This document shows, piece after piece, positions 46,421 to 56,624 of a DNA stretch of 64,000 nucleotides. The notes below the pieces were generated by a model that searched no databases, was not told the origin of the DNA, and saw nothing but the letters and a program-made list of their open reading frames with translations. Position 1 is the first letter of the stretch. Every line of letters starts with the position of its first letter. Location: contig CAMTDV010000007.1 of the NCBI GenBank assembly GCA_947069175.1, forward strand, positions 53,954,083 through 54,018,082, written 5' to 3'. The translations under genes and the position numbers were made by a program. Origin of the DNA: Scalesia atractyloides (lineage: Eukaryota > Streptophyta > Magnoliopsida > Asterales > Asteraceae).

Positions 46421-46740
46421 ATGTCTTTCATCAAAACGGTAAGTTTCTCAATTCTTCTATCTTCTATCAGTTGTTAGGTTTTTGCTAACTCAAACCCTTC
46501 AATCAGAATCAGTTTCAGGCGACGATATAGGATAATCAACTCTCGCCGGAAAACTTTTGAAAATTCCCAGATTTCGCTGTGAAACGGTATAGTCTTTTAA
46601 ATCTTATGATAACTCTTGTTTAGTACTTCAATTCCACAACTAGCTAATCAAAACTGTTAATTGGTCCGCTCAGACGAAGTTCATAAAAACAGAGCCGACG
46701 ACTTCGCCGGAGTTCTGAGAAAGATCGTCATTCCGGTATG
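46421..46740 (+). other. Segment with three donor-like and two acceptor-like sites, Gyp2 LTR
   Basis: ATGTCTTTCATCAAAACG|GTAAGT (donor 46439), TTTCAG|GCGACG (46518), GAAACG|GTATAG (46587), CCGCTCAG|ACGAAG (46673) and ATTCCG|GTATGT (46736). Three exon-like blocks share CGCCGGA words. All sites persist in the 3' LTR. This could be a spliced leader or a captured piece of host gene 5' end. Confidence 0.35.
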
Positions 46741-46901
46741 TTCATTCCCAAAACTTTTCCTATCCGTTACATTTTAATCATTCATACGCCTGTTAATCGA
46801 ATTAAGCAAGAAACAGTTGATTAATCGTTATCTGTGTTCTTGAGCGAAGAAGACGAAGTTGATTATGATTATAAGATTTAATTAAAATCAGTATAATAAA
46901 C

Positions 46902-47316
46902 GGGTTAGACACACAGTCCAGCGGTGGACTGTGTGCAAACAATAAACATACGTCTCGAGTTCGATCCCTATCACGACCCTATTCTCGGAAATAAAAATGT
47001 TTTTTTTAAGAACCGAACCGGGTTAACTCACTGAAGATGTTAAGTATAATAAAAATCAGTATATTAACCAAGTTAGACACACAGTCCAGCGGTGGACTGT
47101 GTGCAACACTAAACCACAGGTCCTGGGTTCGAGACCTGTTACGCACGCCGGTTCGATGATTAAAATCCTTTTTAAAAATAAATGAATTTTGAATAAATTA
47201 AAACAGTATATAAATATAATTAAAAACAGAAATGTTTCGGGTTAGACACGTAGCTCAGTTGGTAGAGCTGCGTGCACGCGTACGAGAGGTCTCGGGTTTG
47301 AGCCTTACCCGGCGCA
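46902..47316 (+). other. Three sense tRNA-like modules (U2-U4), Gyp2 5' LTR
   Basis: U2 (46902-46974) and U3 (47071-47150) share the hairpin CACACAGTCC / GGACTGTGTG around AGCGGT. U3 has B box GGTTCGAGACC (11 of 11). U4 (47239-47316) has A box TAGCTCAGTTG, the hairpin CACGTAGCTC / GAGCTGCGTG around AGTTGGTA, and a B box with one change (GGTTTGAGCC). Confidence 0.75.
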
Positions 47317-47630
47317 TACTTGCACACCAGCGAACCGGTCAAACAGTCAACATTCACAGTCAACGGTCAACTCAAAAGTCAACATTTTTTTTATATATTT
47401 TTATTTATTTATTTAATTTAAAAATCAATTAAAAATACTTAAAAATAATGTTTTTAAAGTTAGAAAATAGCCTTAAACTCATAAAAAATATATCTAAAAA
47501 TCTTATTAAAATTATTAATAAAATCCACTCATTTACCGTACCTTTTCGTTATTATTTAGGTTAGTTAATTCTCGTCGATCAATCCTCTAAACTAGTGCGC
47601 ATTCATCATCCTCAACCGAACGCACCCAAT

Positions 47631-48219
47631 GTGAGTGAATCTCTACAAATTCCCCGTTTTAATCACGTTTTTGGGGTGTATCATGTGTCTTATTATTTAT
47701 TACATTTAAACTATTGTGCATCCATCATATTCATGATCAAATGTGTATACAATATGTATCAACTGTTTGTGTGGTTAATGTTTAGATTAAATTTATCATT
47801 TTCAGTACATACATTATCATAGGCCGCCGCTCCCCATTACATATGAGCGTTGAGCTGTTCCCCATTACATATGAGCGTGAACTAGGCGTTGCCAACATAC
47901 GATCGGCTCCGTTTGATTGAGCCTTGATCGCACAGACATTTATCATAGGCCGTCCGTTCCCCATTACCTATGAGCGTGAACGTGACGTTGCCAACATATA
48001 CAGTATCATTCATGTTATATATTCATGCAAGTTGGTTTGTTATTGTATGTTATTGTTGTTGTTATTGTTATTGTATGATTATTTACGTTTGCTCACATAT
48101 GATTATTGCACAATTTTCCATAATAAATATAACAAGAAATCAATAATAAATGTTTTCTAATAAGGTTCACTCGCGAACTTATGTTGACCCAAAAACCCCC
48201 ATTTTTACACATGATACAG
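47631..48219 (+). other. Intron-like segment with 12-bp inverted-repeat arms, Gyp2 5' LTR
   Basis: Donor-like CAAT|GTGAGTG and acceptor-like GATACAG|GTGATC. The arms TGTATCATGTGT (47677-47688) and ACACATGATACA (48207-48218) are perfect reverse complements; the second runs into the acceptor AG. A repeated CCCCATTAC-TATGAGCGT word occurs three times inside (47830-47980). Confidence 0.5.
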
Positions 48220-48452
48220 GTGATCCAGCTGCAGCAAGAAACATATAGGATGGCTTAGAAGAATAAACCGGTTTAGACTTTGGAATGTTTAGTTGATTAT
48301 CTTTCTTTGTAATTGTATGAACATGTTTGGAATATTGAGGATGTAATTTTGAATTTAATAAATATGAAACATATTAATAAATATCATGAGCTTTGGTGAT
48401 AACCCAATTTTGCCCCGACTCTTATTCCGCTGCGGGTCGGGGTGTGACAGAT

Positions 48453-48465
48453 TGGTATCAGAGCC
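48453..48465 (+). promoter_or_regulatory. Gyp2 primer binding site (initiator-Met tRNA type)
   Basis: TGGTATCAGAGCC begins four bases after the LTR end. Confidence 0.92.
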
Positions 48466-49243
48466 ATGACTATAGGGATATAGGATAGGTTATTAGACCC
48501 TTAGAGCCTATACTATAGTTGATTAGAATTTTTTAAAAATTTTTGTGTGTTACATGCAAAATTCATGATGTTTATATGTTTTATGTTTAATGTTACATTC
48601 AATGTTATGCAAGCATGTTCATAAGTACATATTATTATATAATTCCTACCATGAATCATATTCTCATAACATATCATATCCATGAGAGCACACACCACAT
48701 CATTTCCATGATTTTTTTTTGCAATGATTTTTGTATTTTCAAATCACATCAAAGTGAGTTCTCATGACGGGCATGTAGTAACTGGAAGGGTACAAGTACC
48801 GGTAGTCGGAACGTCCTGTCTAGGCTTGGCATTCGTATAAATCCAAAATAAAGGACCAGTTTGCCTACCTGGGGACTAACGATGAGAGTACGAAGGACCT
48901 ATTAGACCAAAGCATGCTATACCAAACGTCGTGTGAGCTAACCCCACTTTGAGTTGTCATTGTGTCTACACCTGGACACCTTCCGACCATACATCTCGTA
49001 AACATATTTCATGGTTTTCATTCGGGTGATGCGAGTGTTAAACCGCCAATACTAATGTGAATCCTACTAAGCCAATAGTCATGGGGGCGCACATGACTAT
49101 GCAGGTGAAAGTATGGGGATGAGCAAACCCAAGACATCCTATGGATGTAGTTGCATTATTGATGTTTATGTTATTTTTTTTAAGACACATGACACCTAAA
49201 AAGACTCCATAAACTCACAATCTTCTTATGTATATTCCTGTAG
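48466..49243 (+). other. Gyp2 untranslated leader
   Basis: No long frame. About 48760-49120 matches the Gyp1 leader block (4311-4660) almost throughout, including GGTACAAGTACC, where Gyp1 has GGTACGAGTACC, so only the loop bases differ. Confidence 0.7.
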
Positions 49244-50575
49244 ATGTCGGCTAGGCAACAACGAGGGGGTAGAAGATCAGGAAGGTCAAACGAACGCTTG
49301 GCCACCCAAATCGCGAAACAAATGGCCGCGGTGCTTCCTGACATTGTAGTTCAAGTCCAACAAGCTCTCGCCACAAATCCCATCAATCCTCCCCAGCAAG
49401 AAGACCAGAACATCGGCAACCCTCCTATCAAAAAGTGCTCATATAAACATTTCAAGTCTTGCGATCCTCCGAAATTTGAAGGGACCAAAGGTGTCATTGC
49501 TCTCCTCCCCTGGTTTGAGGAAATGGAAAACACCTTCCTCAACTGCAATTGTCCCGAGGATCGCAAGGTACGATACACAACCGGGAGGCTATTTGGGGTA
49601 GCTCTTACTTGGTGGAATACTGAAAAGGGTAAGAGAGGAATCGAAGATGCAATGGCCTTAACGTGGGAGGAGTTAAGGGAAATTATGACGAGACGTTTCT
49701 GTCCTAGAAGCGAGATCAAAAAGTTAGAGGATGAATTTCATTCGTCGAAGCAAAAGGAGGGAGATCATACTTCCTACAACAAGAGGTTTTTAGAGTTGAA
49801 CCAAATGGTCCCTAACTTGTTCACCCCAGTTTACCGTTTAGTCGAACACTATATTCGAGGTTTCCCCTAGAAAATCCAAGACTCAGTTCTCAGCACTTCG
49901 CCTGCAACACTTGAAGCTGCTATGGAACTAGCTACTGAGCTTACCGAGAATCGAACTCGCAACGGTAAATTTAAAGATGAGAAAAAGAAAGCCCCCGTTG
50001 AGGGCCAAACTTCAAACCATTCCACCTCCTCCTCTAAGTTTGCTAACAAGAGGAAAGTAACACCAGAAACTTTGCTGTCACACAAACAAATTTCCCTATC
50101 CCTGCTGCACCCATTACCCAAGTTGCCCCCTCACCGCACCATATAAAAGGCCATACTCCGGCCCATACTCAAAATGCAACCGTTGCCAATACCATCACTT
50201 TCCTGATCATCCCTGCCAACATTGTACCGGTTGTGGTCGCGCAGGTCACACCATTCAAACCTGTCGCATACCTTAGCGAACGAACCGCCACCAGCCCTCA
50301 ACCCAAACCCACCATCAGATAGTGGGTCAAGCCCAACAACCTCTACTACTACCACCTACCCAACATATAGCCCAATCCTACTACCAACCCAACTATCCCA
50401 TGGTGCAACCTATGCGGGCTTGCTACAATTGTGGAGACCCAAACCACTTTAGAAACACTTGTCCATGCTTGGTGAACATTATACATGCTCAAGCTCAAGC
50501 AAATCCGGTGAATCAAGCTAACCAAGCTCCTCCACCTGCTAGAGGAAGAGATTTCAACATCAACGCCAATCAAGC
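49244..50575 (+). pseudogene. gag: Gyp2 gag, broken
   Basis: The first 208 codons are uninterrupted: a basic N-terminus MSARQQRGGRRSGRSNERLA, then SYKHFKSCDPPKFEG, ALTWWNTEKGKRG, TWEELREIMTRRFCP and FLELNQMVPNLFTP. A TAG at 49868 stands where Gyp1 has TCG. The frame continues to about 50055, then shifts before the knuckles. CTGCGRAGHTIQTC (50223-50264) and CYNCGDPNHFRNTC (50421-50462) are intact, with a TAG between them at 50274. The product would be capsid and nucleocapsid. Confidence 0.88.
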
Positions 50576-51130
50576 TAGGGCCGACAACAATGTGGTTAAC
50601 GGTACGTTTCTCATCAATGGTAGTTATGCAACCATGTTATTTGATACTGGCGCGGATAAAAGTTTTGTATCTTTAGAATTTGAACCCATCCTCAACCAAA
50701 CTCGTGATAAACTCATGGAATACATAACGGTGGAAGTTGCTGACGGAAAACCAGTCTCATTAAACTCTATTATACGCAATTGTACTCTCACCTTAAACGA
50801 TCACGATTTTCCAGTTGGCCTTATACCTATGAAGTTGGGAAGCTTTGACATTATAATTGGTATGGACTGGCTCAGCCATCACCATGCTGAAGTTGTATGC
50901 CGCGAAAAGTTTATACGCATTCCTCTTACAAACGGTCAGACTCTACGAATCTTTGGAGAAACCCCATCGAAAGGGCTCAAATTAATGTCCTGCCTTCAAG
51001 CCCGAAAATATCTCCGCAAGAATTATGTCGCATTTCTAACTCATGACGTCAAAAAGGGAACCAAGGAGAAGAAACTTGAAGACATCCCAGTAGTAAAAGA
51101 TTTTCCACAAGTTTTTCCTGACGACATTTC
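50576..51130 (+). pseudogene. Gyp2 aspartic protease, reading frame uninterrupted
   Basis: It lies in the long frame 50322-51599 with no stop: the catalytic LFDTGADKSFVSLEFEP (about 50640), then VADGKPVSLNSIIRNCTLTL, FDIIIGMDWLSHHHAEVV and EKFIRIPLTNGQTLRIFG. The domain itself looks intact, but the polyprotein frame is broken on both sides. Confidence 0.83.
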
Positions 51131-52420
51131 AGGACTTCCTCCCGTGAGAGAAGTCGAATTCCGCATTGATCTTATACCTGGAGCTACACCAGTTGCAAAA
51201 TCTCCTTATAGGTTAGCCCCCTCCGAAATGCAAGAGCTAGCCAGTCAATTGCAAGAGTTGACTGACAAAGGATTCATACGTCCTAGCTCCTCGCCTTGGG
51301 GTGCATCTGTCCTTTTTGTGAAGAAGAAAGATGGAACGTTTCGCATGTGCATTGACTACAAAGAACTCAACAAGTTAACGGTCAAGAACCGCTACCCATT
51401 ACCTCGCATTGATGATCTTCTTGACCAACTTCAAGGCGCCAGCTGTTTTTCAAAAATCGGCCTTCGCTCTGGTTATCATCAACTCAGAGTACATGAAGAA
51501 GACGTCCCAAAGACCGCCTTCCGAACTCGTTATGGTCATTCTGAATTCATGGTCATGCCATTTGGTCTAACCAACGCTCAGCTGTCTTCATGGATCTAAT
51601 GAACAGAGTCTGCAAACCCTATCTCGATCGCTTTGTTATAGTCTTCATCGACGACATCCTCATTTACTCAAAGTCTAAGTCTGATCATGAACGACACCTT
51701 CGACTCATCTTTACACTCTTAGGGAATGAGAAGCTCTACGCTAAATTCTCCAAATGCGAATTCTGGTTAAAAGAGGTACAATTCCTTGGACATGTCGTCA
51801 ATGATAAGGGAATACATGTCGACCCCTCAAAGATCAAAGCAGTACAGAATGGCAAGCGCCACGTACACCTACCGAAGTAAGATCATTTCTTGGTTTGGCT
51901 GGTTATTATAGCCGTTTCATTTCAAATTTCTCTCGTATTGTTGTACCACTCACGGCTTTAACTCATAAAGGAAAACCCTTCATATGGGGACCCAAACAAG
52001 AAGAAGCCTTCCAAACCCTTAAACAAAAACTCTGTGATGCACCTATCCTCACTCTTCCTAAAGGTTGTGATGACTTCGTGGTTTATTGCGACGCGTCAGG
52101 GCAAGGACTAGGCTGTGTTCTAATGCAAAGAGGAAAGGTGATAGCTTATGCTTCTAGACAACTCAAAACTCATGAGAAGAACTACACCACCCACGACCTA
52201 GAACTTGGAGCCGTTGTATTCGCTCTTAAGATATGAAGACATTATCTCTACCGTACTAAGTGTGAAATATACACTGACCATAAGAGCCTCCAACATATCT
52301 TCAACCAAAAGGAGTTAAACATGAGGCAACAGAGATGGGTTGAACTTCTTAATGAGTACGACTGTGAAATTCGGTATCATCCTGGCAAGGCAAATGTGGT
52401 GGTCGATGCACTCAGTCGAA
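51131..52420 (+). pseudogene. Gyp2 reverse transcriptase and RNase H, broken
   Basis: RT runs intact from ATPVAKSPYRLAPSEMQELA through FRMCIDYKELNKLTVKNRYP and RSGYHQLRVHEEDVPKTAFR to MPFGLTNA (51575). One or two bases are then lost against Gyp1 and the frame shifts. FVIVFIDDILIYSKS (about 51640) keeps the catalytic pair. A second base loss lies near 51848. RNase H has VVYCDASGQGLGCVLM and HDLELGAVVFALKI, then a TGA at 52234 in place of Trp. Confidence 0.9.
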
Positions 52421-53940
52421 AGAGTTATGCGAACTCCCTTCGTCTGCTATGTTCGCAAATCATAACAGATATCAAAGATCAAATTCGAGAAGCCCAACAT
52501 GTCTCAGTAACAGAAGACGACGTACGAAAGGAGCTGTCCTGTGGAGCTGAACTTAAAATTGAAACTAAATCCGACGGTATTCTGTATTATCTAGATCGCA
52601 TATGGATTCCTGACCACAACAACCTTCGTGAATTCCTTTTGAATGAGGCACACAAGACACGATACTCTATACACCCAGGAGCCGACAAGATGTATCAAGA
52701 CCTTCGATACACCTACTGGTGGCCTGGAATGAAAAAGGATATTGTTGTTTTTGTTTCCAAGTGCCTTACATGTTCCAAGGTAAAAGCTGAACATCAAAGA
52801 CCCTCAAGACTTCTGGTCCAACCTGAAATACCTGTATGGAAGTGGGAAAACATAACCATGGACTTCATTACCGGGTTACCTCGCACTTCTGGTGGGTATG
52901 ACACTATATGGGCAATCATTGATCGTCTTACAAAATCAGCTCACTTTATTCCGATCCGCGAAGATTTCAAGAACGAGAAGTTAGCTCGTATCTACATCAG
53001 CGAAATCGTAAGCCGTCATGGTGTTCCGTTAAGCATTATTTCAGATCGTGATGGTCGTTTCACTTCACGAACATGGCAAGCCGTACAAGCCGCTTTGGTC
53101 GGCTTGAAATAAATGAATTGCTAGGTACACGATTAGATCTCAGTACCGCTTATCATCCTCAAACTGATGGACAATCTGAATGCACCATTCAAACTCTTGA
53201 AGATATGCTTTGAGCATGTGTCATAGACTTCAAGGGAAATTGGGACGCTCATCTACCATTAGTTGAATTTTCGTACAACAACAGCTATCATTCAAGTATC
53301 GGCATGGCACCTTTCGAAGCCTTATATGGTCGTAAGTGACGATTCTCCAGTATGTTGGCACGAAATTGGGGAAGCTCAAATCACCGGTCCAGAATTGATT
53401 CAAGAAACCACAGACAAGATCCATCAAATTCGAAACAATCTTCTAGCGGCTCAAAGTCGTCAAAAGAGTTATGCAGATAAACGACGAAAGCCTTTGGAGT
53501 TTAACATTGGTGATCATGTACTTTTAAAAGTATCACCGTGGAAGGGAGTAGTTCGTTTTGGCCAGAAGGGCAAGCTAGCACCACGCTACGTAGGACCTTT
53601 CAAGATACTCGAAAGAGTAGGACCTGTAGCATACAAGCTTGATCTACCAGAAGAACTCAACAGAATTCACCCCACTTTCCACGTATCAAACTTGAAGAAG
53701 TGCCTCGCCGATGAAAACCTCCATATTCCCCTGGAAGATATTCAGATCGATGAATCTATGCATTTCATTGAAAGACCAGTAGAGATCATGGACTTCGGAG
53801 AAAAACGTTTAAGACGGAGTCGTATTCCAATTGTTAGGGTACGCTGGGAGTCGAAACGGGGACATGAGTTTACTTGGGAACGTCAAGACTCAATGCGCGA
53901 AAAATACCCGCATCTTTTTCCTATAACCACTACTACTTAA
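52421..53940 (+). pseudogene. Gyp2 integrase with C-terminal chromodomain-like tail, broken
   Basis: H2C2 zinc domain (HPGADKM to CLTCSKVKAEHQRP), first catalytic Asp in ITMDFITGLP (about 52852) and second in SDRDGRFTSRTW (about 53045). A ~27-base insertion at about 53096-53122, containing TAA, separates this from LDLSTAYHPQTDGQSE (third acid). A TGA follows at about 53211 and a frame change near 53336. The C-terminal part is open to the stop at 53938-53940: VLLKVSPWKGVVRFGQKG, PRYVGPFKILERVG, HPTFHVSNLKKCLAD and EFTWERQDSMREKYPHLF. Confidence 0.88.
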
Positions 53941-53956
53941 ATTCGGGACGAAATTT

Positions 53957-53972
53957 CTAAAAGAAGGGATAC
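53957..53972 (+). promoter_or_regulatory. Gyp2 polypurine tract
   Basis: TCTAAAAGAAGGGATAC, purine-rich, directly before the 3' LTR. Confidence 0.7.
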
Positions 53973-54160
53973 TGTAACATTTGTCAAAAAACGGGTTTTC
54001 CAAACCCGCTTCGTTTGTAATCGAATATCAAGTTATAAATTTTTCGTTGCGTATTTATGTTTATTTTAATTTTAAACGATGCATAATTAATAAACAAATT
54101 AGAATTTAAAAAACTATAATTGATAAAAAGTGAAAATAAAATAAATAAAAAAGAAAACCA

Positions 54161-54242
54161 GCTGCCGGGATTCGAACCCGGGTCAGCCGGGTGAGCCTAG
54201 CAACTTAACTCACACACATCCAACCACTCCGCCACTTGATGT
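54161..54242 (-). other. Antisense tRNA-like module (U1), Gyp2 3' LTR
   Basis: The T-arm reads CCGGGTTCGAATCCCGG, a perfect stem. The 5' LTR copy has CCAGG / CCTGG, so both partners of one base pair differ between the two LTRs while pairing is kept. Confidence 0.7.
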
Positions 54243-55069
54243 CTTTGTGGATTCTAGGAAACAATTAAAACATATGTACAACCGTGAATCAACCTGTTGC
54301 GCCAAACTGAAACCGATATCGGCTTCCAACCGTCCAAGACGTTTGAGTGATCGCGGATTCTAGATTATAACCGATAAACCTACATTCTTAATCAATTCAG
54401 TCGTTAATGAACTTGAATTCATGTGATGTTCGGTTTTTATAACTGAAAACATTCACTTCTAGAATTACTTCAACAAAATCCTCATCTCGCGACTCAATTA
54501 CATTCCCAGAACTTCTAATTTCACGTTTACTCTAATTTCTGATCGTCGGAATCGCTTTTTGAACTCGCCGGACTTTCGCCGGAAAACCATGTCTTTCATC
54601 AAAACGGTAAGTTTCTCAATTCTTCTATCTTCTATCAGTTGTTAGGTTTTTGCTAACTCAAACCCTTCAATCAGAATCAGTTTCAGACGACGATATCGGA
54701 TAATCAACTCTCGCCGGAAAACTTCTGAAAATTCCCAGATTTCGCTGTGAAACGGTATAGTCTTTTAAACCTTCTGATAACTCTTGTTTAGTACTTCAAT
54801 TCCACAACTAGCTAATCAAAACTGTTAATTGGTCCGCTCAGACGAAGTTCATAAAAACAGAGCCGACGACTTCGCTGGAGTTCTGAGAAAGATCGTCATT
54901 CCGGTATGTTCATTCCCAAAACTTTTCCTATCCGTTACATTTTAATCATTCAATACGCCTGTTAATCGAATTAAGTAAGAAACAGTTGATTAATCGTTAT
55001 CTGTGTTCTTGAGCGAAGAAGACGAAGTTGATTATGATTATAAGATTAATTAAAATCAGTATAATAAAC

Positions 55070-55485
55070 GGGTTAGACACACAGTCCAGCGGTGGACTGT
55101 GTGCAAACAATAAACATACGTCTCGAGTTCGGTCCCTATCGCTACCCTATTCTCGGAAATAAAAATGTTTTTTTTTTAAGAACCGAACCGAGTTAACTCA
55201 CTGAAGATGTTAAGTATAATAAAAATCAGTATATTAACCAAGTTAGACACACAGTCCAGCGGTGGACTGTGTGCAACACTAAATCACAGGTCCCGGGTTC
55301 GAGACCTGGTACGCACGCCGGTTCGATGATTAAAATCCTTTTTAAAAATAAATGAATTTTGAATAAATTAAAACAGTATATAAATATATTAAAAACAGAA
55401 ATATTTCGGGTTAGACACGTAGCTCAGTTGGTAGAGCTGCGTGCACGCGTACGGGAGGTCTCGGGTTCGAGCCTTACCGGCGCAT
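55070..55485 (+). other. Three sense tRNA-like modules (U2-U4), Gyp2 3' LTR
   Basis: U2 at 55070-55140 (B-box region changed to GAGTTCGGTCCC), U3 at 55241-55320 (CCCGGGTTCGAGACC), U4 at 55408-55485 (A box TAGCTCAGTTG, B box GGTTCGAGCCT). The hairpins are unchanged from the 5' LTR. Confidence 0.75.
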
Positions 55486-55804
55486 ACTTGCACACCAGCG
55501 AACCGGTCAAACAGTCAACATTCACAGTCAACGGTCAATGGTCAACTCAAAAGTCAACATTTTTTTATATATTTTTATTTATTTATTTAATTTAAAAATC
55601 AATTAAAAATACTTAAAAATAATGTTTTTAAAGTTAGAAAATAGCCTTAAACTCACAAAAAATATATCTAAAAATCTTATTAAAATTATTAATAAAATCC
55701 ACTCATTTACCGTACCTTTTCGTTATTATTTAGGTTAGTTAATTCTCGTCGATCAATCCTCTAAACTCGTGCGCATTCATCATCCTCAACCGAACGCACC
55801 CAAT

Positions 55805-56395
55805 GTGAGTGAATCTCTACAAATTCCCCGTTTTAATCACGTTTTTGGGGTGTATCATGTGTCTTATTATTTATTACATTTAAACTATTGTGCATCCATC
55901 ATATTCATGATCAAATGTGTATACAATATGTAACAACTGTTTGTGTGGTTAATGTTTAGATTAAATTTATCATTTTCAGTACATACATTATCATAGGCCG
56001 CCGCTCCCCATTACATATGAGCGTTGAGCTGTTCCCCATTACATATGAGCGTGAACTAGGCGTTGCCAACATACGATCGGCTCCGTTTGATTGAGCCTTG
56101 ATCGCACAGACATTTATCATAGGCGTCCGTTCCCCATTACCTATGAGCGTGAACGTGACGTTGCCAACATATACAGTATCATTCATGTTATATATTCATG
56201 CAAGTTGGTTTGTTATTGTATGTTATTGTTGTTGTTGTTATTGTTATTGTATGATTATTTACGTTTGCTCACATATGATTATTGCACAATTTTCCATAAT
56301 AAATATAACAAGAAATCAATAATAACTGTTTTCTAACAAGGTTCACTCGCCAACTTATGTTGACCCAAAAACCCCCATTTTTACACATGATACAG
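55805..56395 (+). other. Intron-like segment with 12-bp inverted-repeat arms, Gyp2 3' LTR
   Basis: Donor-like GTGAGTG at 55805, arms 55851-55862 and 56383-56394 (12 of 12), acceptor-like AG at 56394-56395. Confidence 0.5.
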
Positions 56396-56624
56396 GTGAT
56401 CCAGCTGCAGCAAGAAACATATAGGATGGCTTAGAAGAATAAACCGGTTTAGACTTTGGAATGTTTAGTTGATATCTTTCTTTGTAATTGTATGAACATG
56501 TTTGGAATATTGAGGATGTAATTTTGAATTTAATAAATATGAAACATATTAGTAAATATCATGAGCTTTGGTGATAACCCAATTATGCCCCGACTCTTAT
56601 TCCGCTGCGGGTCGGGGTGTGACA

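Larger units (their letters stand above)
45808..48449 (+). repeat. Gyp2 5' LTR
   Basis: TGTAACATTTGTC to TGTGACA. In order: antisense module U1, a segment with several splice-like sites (46421-46740), sense modules U2-U4, a donor-like site at 47631, inverted-repeat arms at 47677 and 48207, and the TTTAATAAATATGAAAC block. The 5' half has little likeness to the Gyp1 LTR except the modules; the 3' half is closely similar. Confidence 0.92.
45808..56624 (+). mobile_element. Gyp2: Ty3/gypsy retrotransposon, chromovirus-like, nearly complete
   Basis: 10.8 kb with LTRs of 2642 and 2652 bp, perfect TSD ATATC (45803-45807, 56625-56629), iMet primer site, leader, gag, protease, RT, RNase H, integrase and polypurine tract. 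By eye the LTRs differ at some 30-40 places, so it is the best-preserved insertion here. The polyprotein still has at least eight stops or frameshifts. Either it decayed after insertion or it was copied in trans. Confidence 0.92.
53973..56624 (+). repeat. Gyp2 3' LTR
   Basis: 2652 bp and closely similar to 45808-48449. All modules, splice-like sites and inverted-repeat arms are kept. It is followed by TSD ATATC. Confidence 0.92.
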
